A stretch of 64,000 nucleotides of DNA from Conchocele bisecta (lineage: Eukaryota > Mollusca > Bivalvia > Lucinida > Thyasiridae), in the NCBI GenBank assembly GCA_029237695.1, contig CM055272.1:16604042-16668041 (forward strand), given 5' to 3'. Shown here piece by piece: positions 24,102-34,860 of the stretch; position 1 is the stretch's first letter, and the number at the start of each line of letters is the position of its first letter. Made by a program: the position numbers and the translations under genes. The notes beneath the pieces are model-generated. The model was not told where the DNA came from, did not search any database, and saw only the letters and a list, made by a program, of their open reading frames with translations.

Positions 24102-24239
24102 CTTGGCACATATACTGGCGGCCCCGACAATCTGGTAGTCAGCGTCGGCTTTCTTGGCCACAGTAATGTCCAACTGGGGAAATATCCCCTCGAGCTTCGC
24201 CTGGTATTTCTCTGGTATCCCCACCGTGTCGACGTACAC
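24102..24239 (-). CDS. RNASEH2A: RNase H2 subunit A, exon 5
   Basis: A TTTCTAG acceptor precedes a phase-0 exon of 46 codons, followed by a GTAGGG donor. It reads [20 protein letters not shown], then [20 protein letters not shown] and ICAK. This matches the family block with the conserved VDTVG and the KADA...AASICAK signature; the Asp of KADA is one of the catalytic acidic residues of RNase HII enzymes. The reading frame is intact. Confidence 0.93.
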
Positions 24240-24340
24240 CTAGAAATGGCCAGTCATCGTGATAATGCTCTACATTTGGCCAGTCGCCGTGACCTTTGAA
24301 CCCTTTCAACACCAGACCTCTGTAGCAGCGTTGGCAACAG

Positions 24341-24701
24341 ACTCCAGATAAGCTTTGTGTCTAAAGCGTACTATACCCCTGATTTCAAAATCATTGCGTA
24401 TTTTACTTTTACAAATGGATTATTGATTTTCTTCATTACTAAATAGTGAACAAATGATAAAAAAAAATACAACAAATTTAAACATTCACTTACTTGAGCT
24501 GCAAAAAGCAAACACTGTTTGCTTTTTGCAGCTCAAGTAAGTGAATTTTCAACTTTATGACAGTATTTTCACTACTCAATCTGAAAATCAATATGTATTT
24601 TCACATTGCTGTGTGTATTTTGTACTCCCACTTTTGATAATAAATGTGTATTCAGCTAAAATAATTGCGTAAAATACGCCAATACGCACCTTATCTGGAG
24701 C
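24341..24701. mobile_element. Hairpin MITE with family G ends, different core
   Basis: The ends read ACTCCAGATAAG and CTTATCTGGAGC, the same terminal repeats as family G. The centre differs: 24,484-24,546 is a near-perfect palindrome, with arms containing TTACTTGAGCTGCAAAAAGC. It contains no gene. Confidence 0.75.
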
Positions 24702-24860
24702 AATGTGGCAAACAGTGTACATTCAGTTTCACCTGGTATTTCTCTGGCAGCCCTGTAGGGCCGACTATTGTTCATTGACGACTATTGTTCACGTGTATGA
24801 TTAAGCCGGGAAAACAAGACTGCAACGTGCAAGTTCAAGATTTAATGTGCTACCCACAGT

Positions 24861-25254
24861 GCTCCAGATAAGCTGCGTATTTGCGTAAATACCCAATTAA
24901 AATTGCCAAAAACCCAATTGAAATCAGAAGTAGCGAGTATCAAAAAGCAATAAGAAATTTGTGGTACCTTTATCATGCTGTAGAAAACAATAAACAGACC
25001 ACAAATATAGCATATATTTCTTATTTTCCATAAAAAAACATCTTGGTATTTCATTAGAATTGTCTCCAAGGAGACAATTCTAATGAAATGCTAAGACATG
25101 TTTTCATTTCGAAGCAAACTATTCAATAATTGCTGTCTGTTAATGTGTAAACAGTAGTGTGATTTTATTTTACCCAGTTAAAATATTGAAATACCCAATT
25201 GTTTCAGATATGATGGGAGTGAAAATACTCGATCACTAATTCCTTATATGGAGC
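24861..25254. mobile_element. Hairpin MITE, family G
   Basis: It begins GCTCCAGATAAGCTGCG and ends CCTTATATGGAGC, with the family palindrome TTAGAATTGTCTCCAAGGAG in the middle. It lies in RNASEH2A intron 4, between exons 5 and 4. Confidence 0.85.
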
Positions 25255-25656
25255 CCTGACCCATATTATACAGAAAGTGGGCAAACACGATTGTGACATA
25301 ATAGTTTTAGATTCACTTCTGACTCTAGTTTCCCCTGGTTTCAGGATCTACGATACCAGGGCCCCACCCCTACCCAATCTTCATCATCAGTGACTTCACA
25401 ACCGCAAATGTTTTTTTTTTCACAATTGAGGCTTACATCGACTTTTTAGTATCACCATGTTAATTATATGATTTTCAATGCGTTTGCAAATTATAAAAAA
25501 TTTGGTGAAAATCTTTTTTACAATTTTGTCGAAAATCACACTTATTTTTCACAAAATCAGAAGGCCCAGACCCCTTCACAATATCTGGAGAAAAGGCGCT
25601 GGGTACATAGATTTATGAGACAAACCGTGTTAGTGGATGGACCGCACAAATCTTAC
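25255..25656. other. Intron 4 sequence without a recognised feature
   Basis: This unique-looking intronic sequence lies between the MITE and exon 4. The 83-codon open frame on the plus strand here is the antisense shadow of exon 4 plus intron. Confidence 0.4.
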
Positions 25657-25744
25657 CTCCTTGAGATTGACCCCGCGGTCCAATACCTTCTGTATGAGGC
25701 CGATAGCCGAGTCATGTGACACCGCGTTCAGGTTGTACTTGTGT
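25657..25744 (-). CDS. RNASEH2A: RNase H2 subunit A, exon 4
   Basis: A CCACTGCAG acceptor is followed by an 88-base exon that completes an Arg codon and then encodes HKYNLNAVSHDSAIGLIQ and KVLDRGVNLKE, ending in phase 0 before a GTAAGA donor. The KYNLN and SHD.A.GLIQ residues are hallmarks of eukaryotic RNASEH2A. It is separated from exon 3 by about 21.7 kb of intron containing a whole Polinton. Confidence 0.93.
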
Positions 25745-26069
25745 CTGCAGTGGATATGAGATATATGAGACCCGCCATGGGAGTTTGGACATCTGCGTAA
25801 TTTCATTAAATACGTCTACAAAATTTTTCATAAATTTAGTAAAAAATTGACAACATTTTCAGAGTACATGCCACATATGTACTCTGAAAATGTTGTCAAC
25901 TTTTGACGCCATTTATGGAAAATATTGTAAAGTTTGTAAACGTTTTGTTTGTTTGTTGGGGTTTAACGGCCTATCAACAGCAACGGTTATTTAAGGCCGG
26001 GTCAATGGGTTTAGTACTAAATCCCATATATTACCTGTACAAGTACATGTTCAAGTACATGTACAAACT

Positions 26070-26157
<88 letters not shown>

Positions 26158-26173
26158 GGGGAGGGGGGGGGGT

Positions 26174-26253
<80 letters not shown>
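26070..26253 (+). repeat. 184-bp nearly pure G run
   Basis: Apart from a T at 26,157, an A near 26,162, a T near 26,173 and no other exceptions, all bases are G. The sister copies of this repeat have six G at the same place (17,851-17,856 and 47,682-47,687). It could be a true expansion or a sequencing or assembly artefact. The poly-Gly and poly-Pro open frames over it are not genes. Confidence 0.9.
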
Positions 26254-26255
<2 letters not shown>

Positions 26256-26450
26256 GGGAAATCCAAAATCAGAACTGAATATTTACAATAACAAAACTAT
26301 ATATTCAGCCCTGAAATCAGAATAATCCTGATCTGATGCCAGGTCCTCGCCACACCAGAATCACTTCAGTAGGCAGTAATAATCTTACTACTTTTATAAT
26401 GGGCAATAACCCAATTCAACTCCCAGGTGGTTACTAAAGAGCCAAAGATA

Positions 26451-27830
26451 ACAAGAGCTGTAGGAGAACAGCATAGTTCGACTACGAGGGTTGTCGATGT
26501 ACACATAGCTTGACAAACAAGGTGGCTGCGGCCTGCATAAAAACCTTAACCAAGGTTGACTAAAAACCTTAACCAAGGGAAATTAAGTAAGTAATTCAAG
26601 GTTAAATGTAGGTCAATTTTCAGATATAGGTCAGGGGTTATTGATGTACATCACTAGGAGATGAAGTTTTCCAAGTATGGTTGCTGTAATCCCAGGAGTA
26701 TTTCATATACAAGCTTGACTAAAAACCTTAACCAAGGGGAATAACTAAGTAATCCAAGGATAAAGTAGGTCAAGGTCAAAATATAGGTCAGGGATTATTG
26801 ATGTACATCACTAGGAGATGAAGTTGTCCAAGTAGGGTTGCTGTAGGCCCAGGAGTATTCCATATACAAGCTTGACTATAAACATTAACCAAGTTTGAGT
26901 ACAAACCTTAACCAAGGGGAAATAAGTAAGTAATTCAAGGTTAAATGTAGGTCAAGGTAAAATATAGGTCAGGGGTTATTGATGTACATCCTTATGAGAA
27001 AAAGTTATCCAAGTATGGTGGCTGTATGCACAATAGTATTCCATCTACAAGCTAGACTACAAACCTCAACCAAGGGGAATTAACTAAGTAATTCAAGGTT
27101 AAATGTAGGTGAAGGTCAAATATAGATCAGGGGTTATTGATGTACATCACTATAAGAAAAGGTTGTCCAAGTGTGGTGTCTGTATGCACAATAGTATTCC
27201 ATGTACAAGCTTGAGTAAAAACCTTAACCAAGATTGACTAAAAACCTTAACCAATGGGAATTAGCTAAGTAATTCAAGGTTAAATGTAGGTCAAGGTCAA
27301 ATATAGGTCAGGGATTGTTGATGTACATCACTAGATGAAGTTGTCCAAGTATGGTTGGTGTAGGGCCAGGAGTATTCCATTTACAAGCTTGACTAAAAAC
27401 CTTAACCAAGGGGAATTAACTAAGTAATTCAAGAGAAAATGTAGGTCAAGGTCATATATGGATCAGGGGTTATTGATGTACATCCCTATGAGAAAAGGTT
27501 GTCCAAGTATGGTGTCTGTATGCACAATAGTATTCCATGTACAAGCTTGACTACAAACCTTAACCAAGGTTGACTAAAAACCTTAACCAAGGGGAATTAA
27601 CTAAGTAATTCAAGAGGAAATGTAGGTCAAAGTGAAATATAGATCAGGGGTTATTGATGTACATCACTAGGAAATGAAGTTGTCCAAGTATGGTGTGTAT
27701 AGGGCCAGTAGTATTCCATATACAAGCTTGACTAAAAACCTTAACCAAGGCGTGACGGTGACGCCGATGCCGACGCCGGGGTGACAACATAAGCTCTAAG
27801 TGACTATTTTTCGAATAGTCGAGCTAAAAA
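26451..27830 (+). repeat. Array-bearing repeat element D (short copy)
   Basis: The same start (ACAAGAGCTGTAGGAGAAC) and end (TTCGAATAGTCGAGCTAAAAA) as the copy at 18,218-21,360. It holds about seven units with AACCTTAACCAAGG, TAGGTCAAGGTCAAATATAG and TTATTGATGTACATCACTA. The first unit type of the long copy is absent. A GTGACGGTGACGCCGATGCC stretch precedes the end. Confidence 0.75.
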
Positions 27831-28051
27831 CGTACCTGAGGGTCAAACCAGGCTAATCGTGATTCCTATAAGGAGGAACCCATACCTTTAATTTACGCCG
27901 TCTCATTCGCCCGACCACCACCCACGTTTGTAAACGTATTTCATGAAATTACGCAGATGTCCGAAGGTACAAAATCACATGGCGTGTCTCAAATGGAGAA
28001 TACCAGGAAGCGTATTTTGTTATAGAATACCGGTAGCAGCATACAGGCAGG

Positions 28052-28443
28052 GCTCCAGATAAGGAATTAGTAATTGAGTATTGTCACTCTATCATTTCTG
28101 AAGCAATTGGGTATTTCAAATGTTCAATTGGGTAAAATAAAATCACACTACTGTTTACACATTAACAGACAGCAATTATTGAATAGTTTGCTTCGAAATG
28201 AAAACATATCTTGGCATTTCATTAGAATTGTCTCCTTGTGACAATTCTAATGAAATACCAAGCTGTGTTTTCATGGAAAATAAGAAATATATGCTATATT
28301 TGTGGTCTGTTTATTGTTTTCTGCAGCATGATAAACATACCCTAAAATTTGTATTGCTTTTTGATACTCGCTACTTCTGATTTCAATTGTTTTTTTGGCA
28401 ATTTGAATTGGGTATTTAAGCAAATACGCAGCTTATCTGGAGC
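28052..28443. mobile_element. Hairpin MITE, family G, opposite orientation
   Basis: It starts GCTCCAGATAAGGAATTAG and ends GCAGCTTATCTGGAGC. Relative to the copy at 6,559 it is reversed. The palindrome core (TTAGAATTGTCTCC...GACAATTCTAA) is present with a small change in the loop. Confidence 0.85.
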
Positions 28444-28551
28444 TCTGATACAGGGAATATCAGAAGATACACCACCACCCGAGCTAATCTTGCCAATATT
28501 TGTCAATTTTTTTTTCTTCTTCAGAATGCTTGAATATTGTGCCGGAAATTA

Positions 28552-28613
28552 AGCAGTTTGATTGACTGAGCCTGAGCTGTGCTACAGCTCAGGCTCAGAC
28601 AATCAAACTGCTT
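28552..28613. repeat. 62-bp palindrome
   Basis: AAGCAGTTTGATTGACTGAG is followed by CCTGAGCTGTGCTACAGCTC and then the complement of the first arm. Arms are about 28 bp, near-perfect, around a GTGCTA-type loop. It sits at the edge of the 72-bp minisatellite. Confidence 0.8.
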
Positions 28614-29190
28614 GATTGCGAGTTGAGATTGCCAATATATGTTGAGAAACATTGACATCTTGGCAAGTTTGGCACAGGCGGTTGTGTATGGGAGTTGAGA
28701 TTGCCAATATATGTTGAGAAACATTGACATCTTGGCAAGTTTGGCACAGGCGGTTGTGTAAGGGAGTTGAGATTGCCAATATATGTTGAGAAACGTTGAC
28801 ATCTTGGCAAGTTTAACACAGGCGGTTGTGTATGGGAGTTGAGATTGCCAATATATGTTGAGAAACGTTGACATCTTGACAAGTTTAACACAGGCGGTTG
28901 TGTATGGGAGTTGAGATTGCCAATATATGTTGAGAAACGTTGACATCTTGACAAGTTTAACATAGGCGGTTGTGTATGGGAGTTGAGATTGCCAATATAT
29001 GTTGAGAAACGTTGACATCTTGGTAAGTTTATTACAGGTGGTTGTGTATGGGAGTTGAGATTGCCAATATATGTTGAGAAACGTTGACATCTTGGCAAGT
29101 TTATTACAGGTGGTTGTGTATGGGAGTTGAGATTGCCAATATATGTTGAGAAACGTTGACATCTTGGCAAGTTAACACAGGTGGTTGTGT
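28614..29190. repeat. 72-bp minisatellite, eight units
   Basis: Eight head-to-tail units contain GGGAGTTGAGATTGCCAATA, TATGTTGAGAAACGTTGACA and TCTTGGCAAGTTTAACACAG. Because 72 is divisible by three and no unit contains a stop, two overlapping frames stay open on the minus strand for about 190-213 codons. That is a property of the unit length and not evidence of a protein. Confidence 0.85.
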
Positions 29191-29252
29191 AGTCTTCTTA
29201 TATCAAGTTGACTTTCATATCCAGTTCATGCCAAGTTTATTTTCATATCAGC

Positions 29253-29293
29253 TTAACCCTTACAATGCTAAATTAAATTTTGTTGTCTGCTCT
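29253..29293. mobile_element. Left half of the MITE A hit by Polinton 1
   Basis: TTAACCCTTACAATGCTAAA and TTGTTGTCTGCTCT match the left end of family A. The right part resumes at 47,149. The last five bases, GCTCT, are repeated at 47,149-47,153. Confidence 0.75.
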
Positions 29294-29456
29294 AGTAGTA
29301 TATAGGGAGTCAAAATGATACCACCTATGGTGGTATCATTTCCACCCCCATATACTACTCCCACCACCCCCTAAAAATCAAAAAATTGGTTAACGAGGAA
29401 ATTGTCTCCCACCAACCACGAAAAATCTAAAATTGGTGTCATAAATACATCATGTT
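29294..29456 (+). repeat. Polinton 1 left terminal inverted repeat
   Basis: It matches 46,987-47,148 reversed with a few differences. An internal palindrome, GATACCACC...GGTGGTATC, sits at about 29,314-29,341. Confidence 0.9.
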
Positions 29457-29493
29457 TTTCCGACAGCAAATTTATGAATTTTTGAGAAAATAA

Positions 29494-29814
29494 TTAATGC
29501 AATACCAATTCACGATTGGATGTGCCCACGAGTGATAGTTTATATTCCAACACCCCATTTTTCTCCTCCAATATAGCTAATTTATTTCGCAGATCAGCAA
29601 CTAATTCTACCAGCTCTAGTCTACCACGTTCACCTGTAGCCACCTGACAGTGTAGTTGCTTATGTCTACAAAGAGTTTGGGCACTAACGAATTTACAAGG
29701 GCATCTGGGGTATTGAAATTGTGGGGGGGCACAAGGAAACTTTCTACGTCTCGCTAGATGCCTTCGTAGATAGTCTTTACGCGTAAACGTTTTACAACAA
29801 GTCTCACACTCCAT
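29494..29814 (-). CDS. Polinton zinc-finger protein with coiled coil
   Basis: An intact 106-residue open frame begins at an ATG next to the terminal repeat. The N-terminus has a C2H2-type finger (CETCCKTFTRKDYLRRH, two Cys three apart and a following His pair region), then a second finger-like stretch, CPCKFVSAQTLCRHKQLH. Residues 64-95 are Glu/Leu-rich, likely a coiled coil for dimerisation. The role is unknown; DNA binding at the element end or gene regulation is an inference. It is transcribed away from the polymerase gene cluster, which starts 80 bp further in on the other strand. Confidence 0.7.
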   Translation of the reverse strand: MECETCCKTFTRKDYLRRHLARRRKFPCAPPQFQYPRCPCKFVSAQTLCRHKQLHCQVATGERGRLELVELVADLRNKLAILEEKNGVLEYKLSLVGTSNRELVLH

Positions 29815-29893
29815 TATATATGTATATGTTTATATTCAATTGGAAGTGAAAAGATAAATTTCATAGGTTATACAAAAGTATATTACAGAAAAT

Positions 29894-30244
29894 ATGATAA
29901 CGTCAGAAATAGAAAGTTTGAGAAGAGAAGCCGAATCTCTAGGGATTACTTATAGTACACGGTTGAGAGTTAGGGGGTTGACAAAGCTGATAAATGCCAC
30001 AAAGAATGAGGCATTTATGAAGCGGTTTACCCGCGCCTATAAAAGAGGGGCATTTAAAGACCTCTCACTAGCGGAGGAAGTTGGTAACAGAATTCAAAAA
30101 GAAAGTATTGCGGAGCTAAGGGCTAGTGTAATTAATTCTAAAGAATTACCTTCAAGTAAAAATAATTTGTCTCAAATTAGACACACAGGTGACCAAATAC
30201 CAAATAAAAGATCTATAGTTCGTGCGATAGTGGAAAAAAGGTGA
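29894..30244 (+). CDS. Polinton hypothetical protein upstream of polymerase
   Basis: A 116-residue open frame starts at ATG 29,894. It is charged, with many Arg, Lys and Glu residues, and no membrane segment or known motif is seen. Its TGA stop overlaps the next open frame by four bases (GTGA). It could be a separate small protein or the N-terminal part of the polymerase gene separated by a frameshift. I cannot choose between these from the sequence alone. Confidence 0.55.
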   Translation: MITSEIESLRREAESLGITYSTRLRVRGLTKLINATKNEAFMKRFTRAYKRGAFKDLSLAEEVGNRIQKESIAELRASVINSKELPSSKNNLSQIRHTGDQIPNKRSIVRAIVEKR

Positions 30245-33200
30245 AAAAAATATTGGGGGCTCACGATGAAACATTGGAAAAGGTAGAAAATGGAAGACGG
30301 GTAGTTACATTATCCTTTCGTAAAAACATTAACATTAACGAGTCTGAACGCATGTCCGATAAACTCGCTCCGTATCTAACAACCAATTTTTATTTGAGAT
30401 ATTCATATTCTTACAAGCTAGAACATATGGAGGAAATTAAAAATGGAAAAACCTGTAACTATAATAATGCACAAAAATCTCGGTGGTAGCGAACCACTAT
30501 CATCAATGAAAACCGTTAAAAAATGGCTGTCAGATAAGGAGCAAACACGAATAATGTCCGATAAAATAGACAGACCGAATACAAAGTGGAAGTTTGTAAG
30601 ATGGGTAGAGGTTTTCGTAAGCTAATACAGGGTAGTAGGGGAAAAGATTTGGGACTACAATCCAAAGAAGCAGCAGGAGGAGAACTTCCAGAATGGCTGA
30701 AGAATAAAAAAGGTATGTATTCTTTAGATAAGTATAATGACGACCTTTGTCTGTTCAGGTGTCTAGCTATGCATATGACAGATAAAAGACCCGACAGATG
30801 TACAGAAAAGGCGAAAGAACTTAGTAAGCAATATTTTGGTAGTAATGTGGTTTCACCAATTCCTTTTTCAGATCTGAAAAAGGTTGAAGAGTTTTTAAAA
30901 TCGGTATGAGAAGTATATCAACCCACCGAATGTAATGTATGGTGGTTGAAAAAGGTACCAGCGCACTATAAGGCAATAGGTAATAAACCAATGACAATAG
31001 GACTGTTTAATAATCACGCATTTCTGATAAAAAACCTTAAAAACCTATCTAAAATTTACGCCTGCGATAATTGCAAGCAGAAATTCACGAAAGCGAGTAA
31101 TATGAAGAGACACGGACCAACATGTATGAGAGGTGAGACAAAAGTAATATGTGATGGTAATTATTTAGAGCGCCAGCGTTCGTCGTTCGAGAAAGCGTTT
31201 TACCCAAAAGGTTCTAACAGTTATGGGGCGATCGATTGGATGTATTCTGTGGAAAAGCGGGAGGGAATTCACATTCACCACGAACAGTGTGGACACGGGG
31301 GTGAAAGATGGATTTTAGGAGCTCCGGTAGATGGATACTGTCCAGAAACCAATACCGTATATCAATATCACGGCTGTTACTGGCACGGGTGAAAAAAAGA
31401 AGAATGCGCATCCACAATGAGAAGAGAAAAATTTATTAGAAGCAAAGAATTCAACCTAGTAGTTATGTGGGAATGCGAATTCCAAAGAACGGGTAAAGAT
31501 ATAAAGATCGGTTGTGACACTACTCTTTATCCATATCAGATAGTATACGATTTTGAGGCGTATCTCCAGCCAGAAGTTGAAACTACCGGTAATAGTTTAG
31601 AGTACGAAGCTGAGCACGTTCCGGTAAGCGTTAGTATAGGAGATAATTTCTCAGGAACGGTAACTCATATTTGTGATAAAGATCCCGCAAAACTTATAGA
31701 AAAATTCGCAGAAGATTTGAAAGTCAGGGGAAAAGCTATAAGAGAAGAAGTATGGTCAAGATACGAGTTTAATACGGAATATTTACGTGAAAAACAAATC
31801 GCCCAGATCGAACAGTGGATAGATCAAGTACCGGTTATAGGTTTTAACAGCAGTAAGTACGATATAAACTTAATAAAGAAATATTTAGTAGGTGAACTAT
31901 CTGCAACAACAAAGAAAGTAATGGTCGGAAAACGGGCAAACGCGACAATATTTCTATTTACTCCGGAGTTTAGATTTCTTGATGTAATACTTTACCTAGG
32001 ACCGGGTGTAAGTTACGATAGTTGGATAAAAGCCTACGACTGCAAAGGACAGAAATCTTTCTTTCCTTACGAGTGGTTCGATTCTCCAGACAAACTTGAT
32101 TACCCAGGACTGCCTGATATAGAGAATTGGTATTCCAAACTATCGGGGAAAATGTTACTAGATGAAACAGAATTAAGTAAATGTCGTAGAATTTTCGAAG
32201 AAATGAATATGAAAACTTTCAGAGATTGGTTGAAATATTATAACGATTTAGATGTAGCACCGTTCCAGAAGCGGTAGAAAAAATGTGTGAATTTTATAAA
32301 CACAGAGGTGTGGATATTTTCAAAGATGCGGTAACACTACCGGGTGTGGCTATACAATATTTATTGAGAGGAACCATTAAAGAACAAAAATCTATAAAGG
32401 TGGTTATACCGGAGGATGCTCTATATGCACCAAAAGAAGAAACATACGAAATGATGAAAGACGCTCTAGTCGGGGGTCCATCAATCGTATTTACACACTA
32501 TGCAGAAGCCGGTGTTTCAAATATTAGATCAAATGGAATTAATAAATCTTGCAAGGCTATTTTGGGGTATGATGCAAACGCGTTATATTTATCTACGTTA
32601 AATAAAGATATGCCGTGTGGAAAAGAAACAATACATCATATAGATACCCCACATAATCCTAAATTTATTAAAAAGTTTTGTAAAAGAGTTTTATCTGGAG
32701 ACTGGTTTGGGTTTGCGGAGGTGGATATAGAAGTTCCACACAACTTAAAAGATAAGTTTTCTGAAATGTCTCCATTTTTTATAAACAGAGAAGTAGATGT
32801 TGATGAGGTTCCAGCACACATGATAAAATATTTGGAAGATACTGGAAGAACTAGAGGAAATGGAAGAAAATTGGTGGGATCTATGTCGGCCACCAAAGTA
32901 CTACTGTACGCGCCACTATTGAAATGGTATTTAAAACACGGCCTAGAAATAACGGGAGTTCATCGTGTTATAGATTATATTAGTGGTAAACCCTTCGAAT
33001 GGTTCGCAAAAGAAGTTACAGCCGCAAGACGAACAGGCAATGTAGAACCAAATAAGAAACCAGTAGCGGATATAATGAAATTATTAGGCAATTCGTGTTG
33101 TGGAAAAATGATAGAGGCAAAAGAGAGACATTTAAATACGACATATACACAAGACGAAACCTGTGTTGACAAAGCGTTAAGATCTGCATTCTTTGATGAT

Positions 33201-33835
33201 TTGGAAGAGATAGGAGATGCGTACGAAATATCTTCCCGAAAACCCCGGTGTGCAGTAAAGAGCCCCTTCCACTGTGGAATAGCGGTTTATCAACTAAATT
33301 GAGAATGTTGGAATTTTACTACGAATTTCTAGACAAATACATAAAAAGAGAAGACTTTGAATTAATACAGATGGACACGGATAATATGTATATAGGAGTT
33401 AGTGGAAAAACGATAGAGGAATTGATTAGACCTAACTTACTAGACGAGTTTGAAAAAGAAAAAAAGAAATGGTTGGCTTGGGATAAATGGAGCGAAAGAG
33501 AGCCAGGACTTTTCAAAATGGAATTCAGCGGAGATAGGGCGATAGCGTTATCTAGTAAGTGTTATTTCGTAGAAAAAAGTAATTCAACTAATAAAAACTC
33601 TGCGAAAGGAATGTCCAAGAGAACTAACAATTTAAATTGGGATAGTATAAAACGAGTACTAAGTGAAACTACAGAAGATGGAAAACACATTATAGATGTA
33701 GCACAAAATAGAGGATTTAAAATGAAAGACGGAGTTATGAAAACGTACTGTCAACAAAAATTAGGACTCTCGGCGTACTACGATAAAAGACGCGTGTTAC
33801 CAGACGGAATACATACAGAACCTCTCTTGATTTAA
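30241..33835 (+). pseudogene. Polinton protein-primed DNA polymerase B, broken
   Basis: This is the replicative polymerase of the element. In order: an N-terminal region across 30,241-30,625 with frame changes, a zinc-finger-like CDNCKQKFTKASNMKRH near 31,060, a VDGYCPETNTVYQYHGCYWH block near 31,330-31,390, the exonuclease motif DFE at 31,549, polymerase motif A (DANALYLSTL, 32,571), the KLLGNSCCGKMIE motif B (33,075-33,116) and motif C MDTDNMY (33,371-33,391). Breaks are TGA codons at 30,907 and 31,390, frameshifts near 32,270 and 33,270-33,300, and at least one upstream of 30,600. All catalytic motifs are still present. It ends convergently with the integrase, the two stop codons sharing bases at 33,832-33,835. 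It is AT-rich compared with the middle of the element. Confidence 0.92.
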
Positions 33836-34860
33836 GTAATCGGGGGTAGCTGGGTGCCAGAAGGCACCATAAGAAGTTCTTCGCGAACAAAACCGCGCGA
33901 TGGACCATCAGCCAAATAATAGAGCATGGGCTCATCAGGTTTGGTAATAGATCTAGATCTATCTAGATGATATACATTCAGAGACCACACGGGATCAGTC
34001 GCGCGGCAGCTGCCACCTTCAAGCTCTCCCGGTTGATAGAGGTACCGGACGTCAACATCCGGTGGAAGCGCCTGCTCCTCTAAACCAACGGGTCGCCCGT
34101 GCGAGACGGCAGAGGGCTTGCTCGTCACCCTTTTAAACTTGATAGCATCTACGGGCTTTCTTACCTATCAATCTGGTCACCTCGTTTCAGTGCGGAGACC
34201 ACGGCGGGCAGTCTGGCCACCCACTCGGTCGATCGCGAATGAGGGTCTACAAGTTCTTTAGCGTATTAATGTCCGAACAGTCTCTCAGCCAGGGTTCGAT
34301 TGAAGCGTTCCACGATCCCCTGGTCCCGTGGATGTTGACGCGGCCGCGTCTGATAGAAACTTTATGCTTAGACAATAGATGAGAGACCGCGCCCATGAAC
34401 TCGCCGGGCCGGGATCGACTGGAGAAGATTCGGCCATTTGAGAGGACTCCTCTTATATATTCGGGAAAGAGCCTCGGCCACTTCCTTAGACTCTTTAGTG
34501 GCCAACGGCTCAGCCCCCATTATAACGACTCGCTACGTCAACGATTGTCAGTGCGTACTTGTACGTCTTGCGACCGACGCGATCGTGAGGTAGAAACAGG
34601 AGATCCGCTTGGTGAACTTGGTTCGGCACCGGCACGTCGAATTTCGGGCGCGGAATATTGTGAGGCGCGGGTAAATAGATCTGCCAGATGGCCTGCTTCT
34701 TGAGCCATTCCTTGACAGCGTTTTCTGAAACCTTGGTCGCCGCCGCGAGGTTCTTGATGGCCGCGAGTCCCTTCCAGTAGCCGCGTGGGCTATAGTATGT
34801 ATTCGACAGCTTGCGCGCTAAACGAACCGAGGATTTGGTATCAAGTTTACGCGTGTTCAT
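33832..34860 (-). pseudogene. Polinton integrase (rve family), broken
   Basis: This is a retroviral-type integrase that inserts element DNA. The open N-terminal part (34,510-34,860) has YSPRGYWKGLAAIKNLA, then NQVHQADLLFLPHD with the first catalytic Asp and ALTIVDVASRY. The middle (34,130-34,510) is broken by several frame changes, though VERFNRTLAERLF, containing the catalytic-Glu region, is readable near 34,280-34,310. The last part (33,832-34,128) contains VRYLYQPGELEGG, a small C-terminal domain of the kind found in these integrases. The 5-bp duplication flanking the element fits this enzyme type. Confidence 0.85.

Larger units (their letters stand above)
25942..27925 (+). repeat. Dispersed repeat, family E, with array inserted
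   Basis: The left part (25,942-26,450) and right part (27,831-27,925, CGTACCTGAGGGTCAAACC) match the continuous copy at 17,714-18,182. Element D (26,451-27,830) has inserted after GCCAAAGATA. The G run at 26,070-26,253 replaces a six-G run of the other copies. Confidence 0.75.

Noticed and set aside
25903..26325. 140-codon poly-Gly open frame (and the poly-Pro frame opposite)
   Set aside because: It exists only because of the 184-base G run inside a dispersed repeat; sister copies have six G and no such frame.
28521..29170. Two long minus-strand open frames of 213 and 191 codons
   Set aside because: Both are translations of the same 72-bp minisatellite in different frames. No start context or homologous domain is apparent.
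29494..29814. Host zinc-finger gene
   Set aside because: It lies inside the Polinton borders, 40 bp from the terminal repeat, and is intronless and compact, so it is assigned to the element.
30907..31392. Readthrough or recoding of TGA in the Polinton polymerase
   Set aside because: Two in-frame TGA codons occur, but frameshifts elsewhere in the same gene show general decay or error; no recoding signal was seen.
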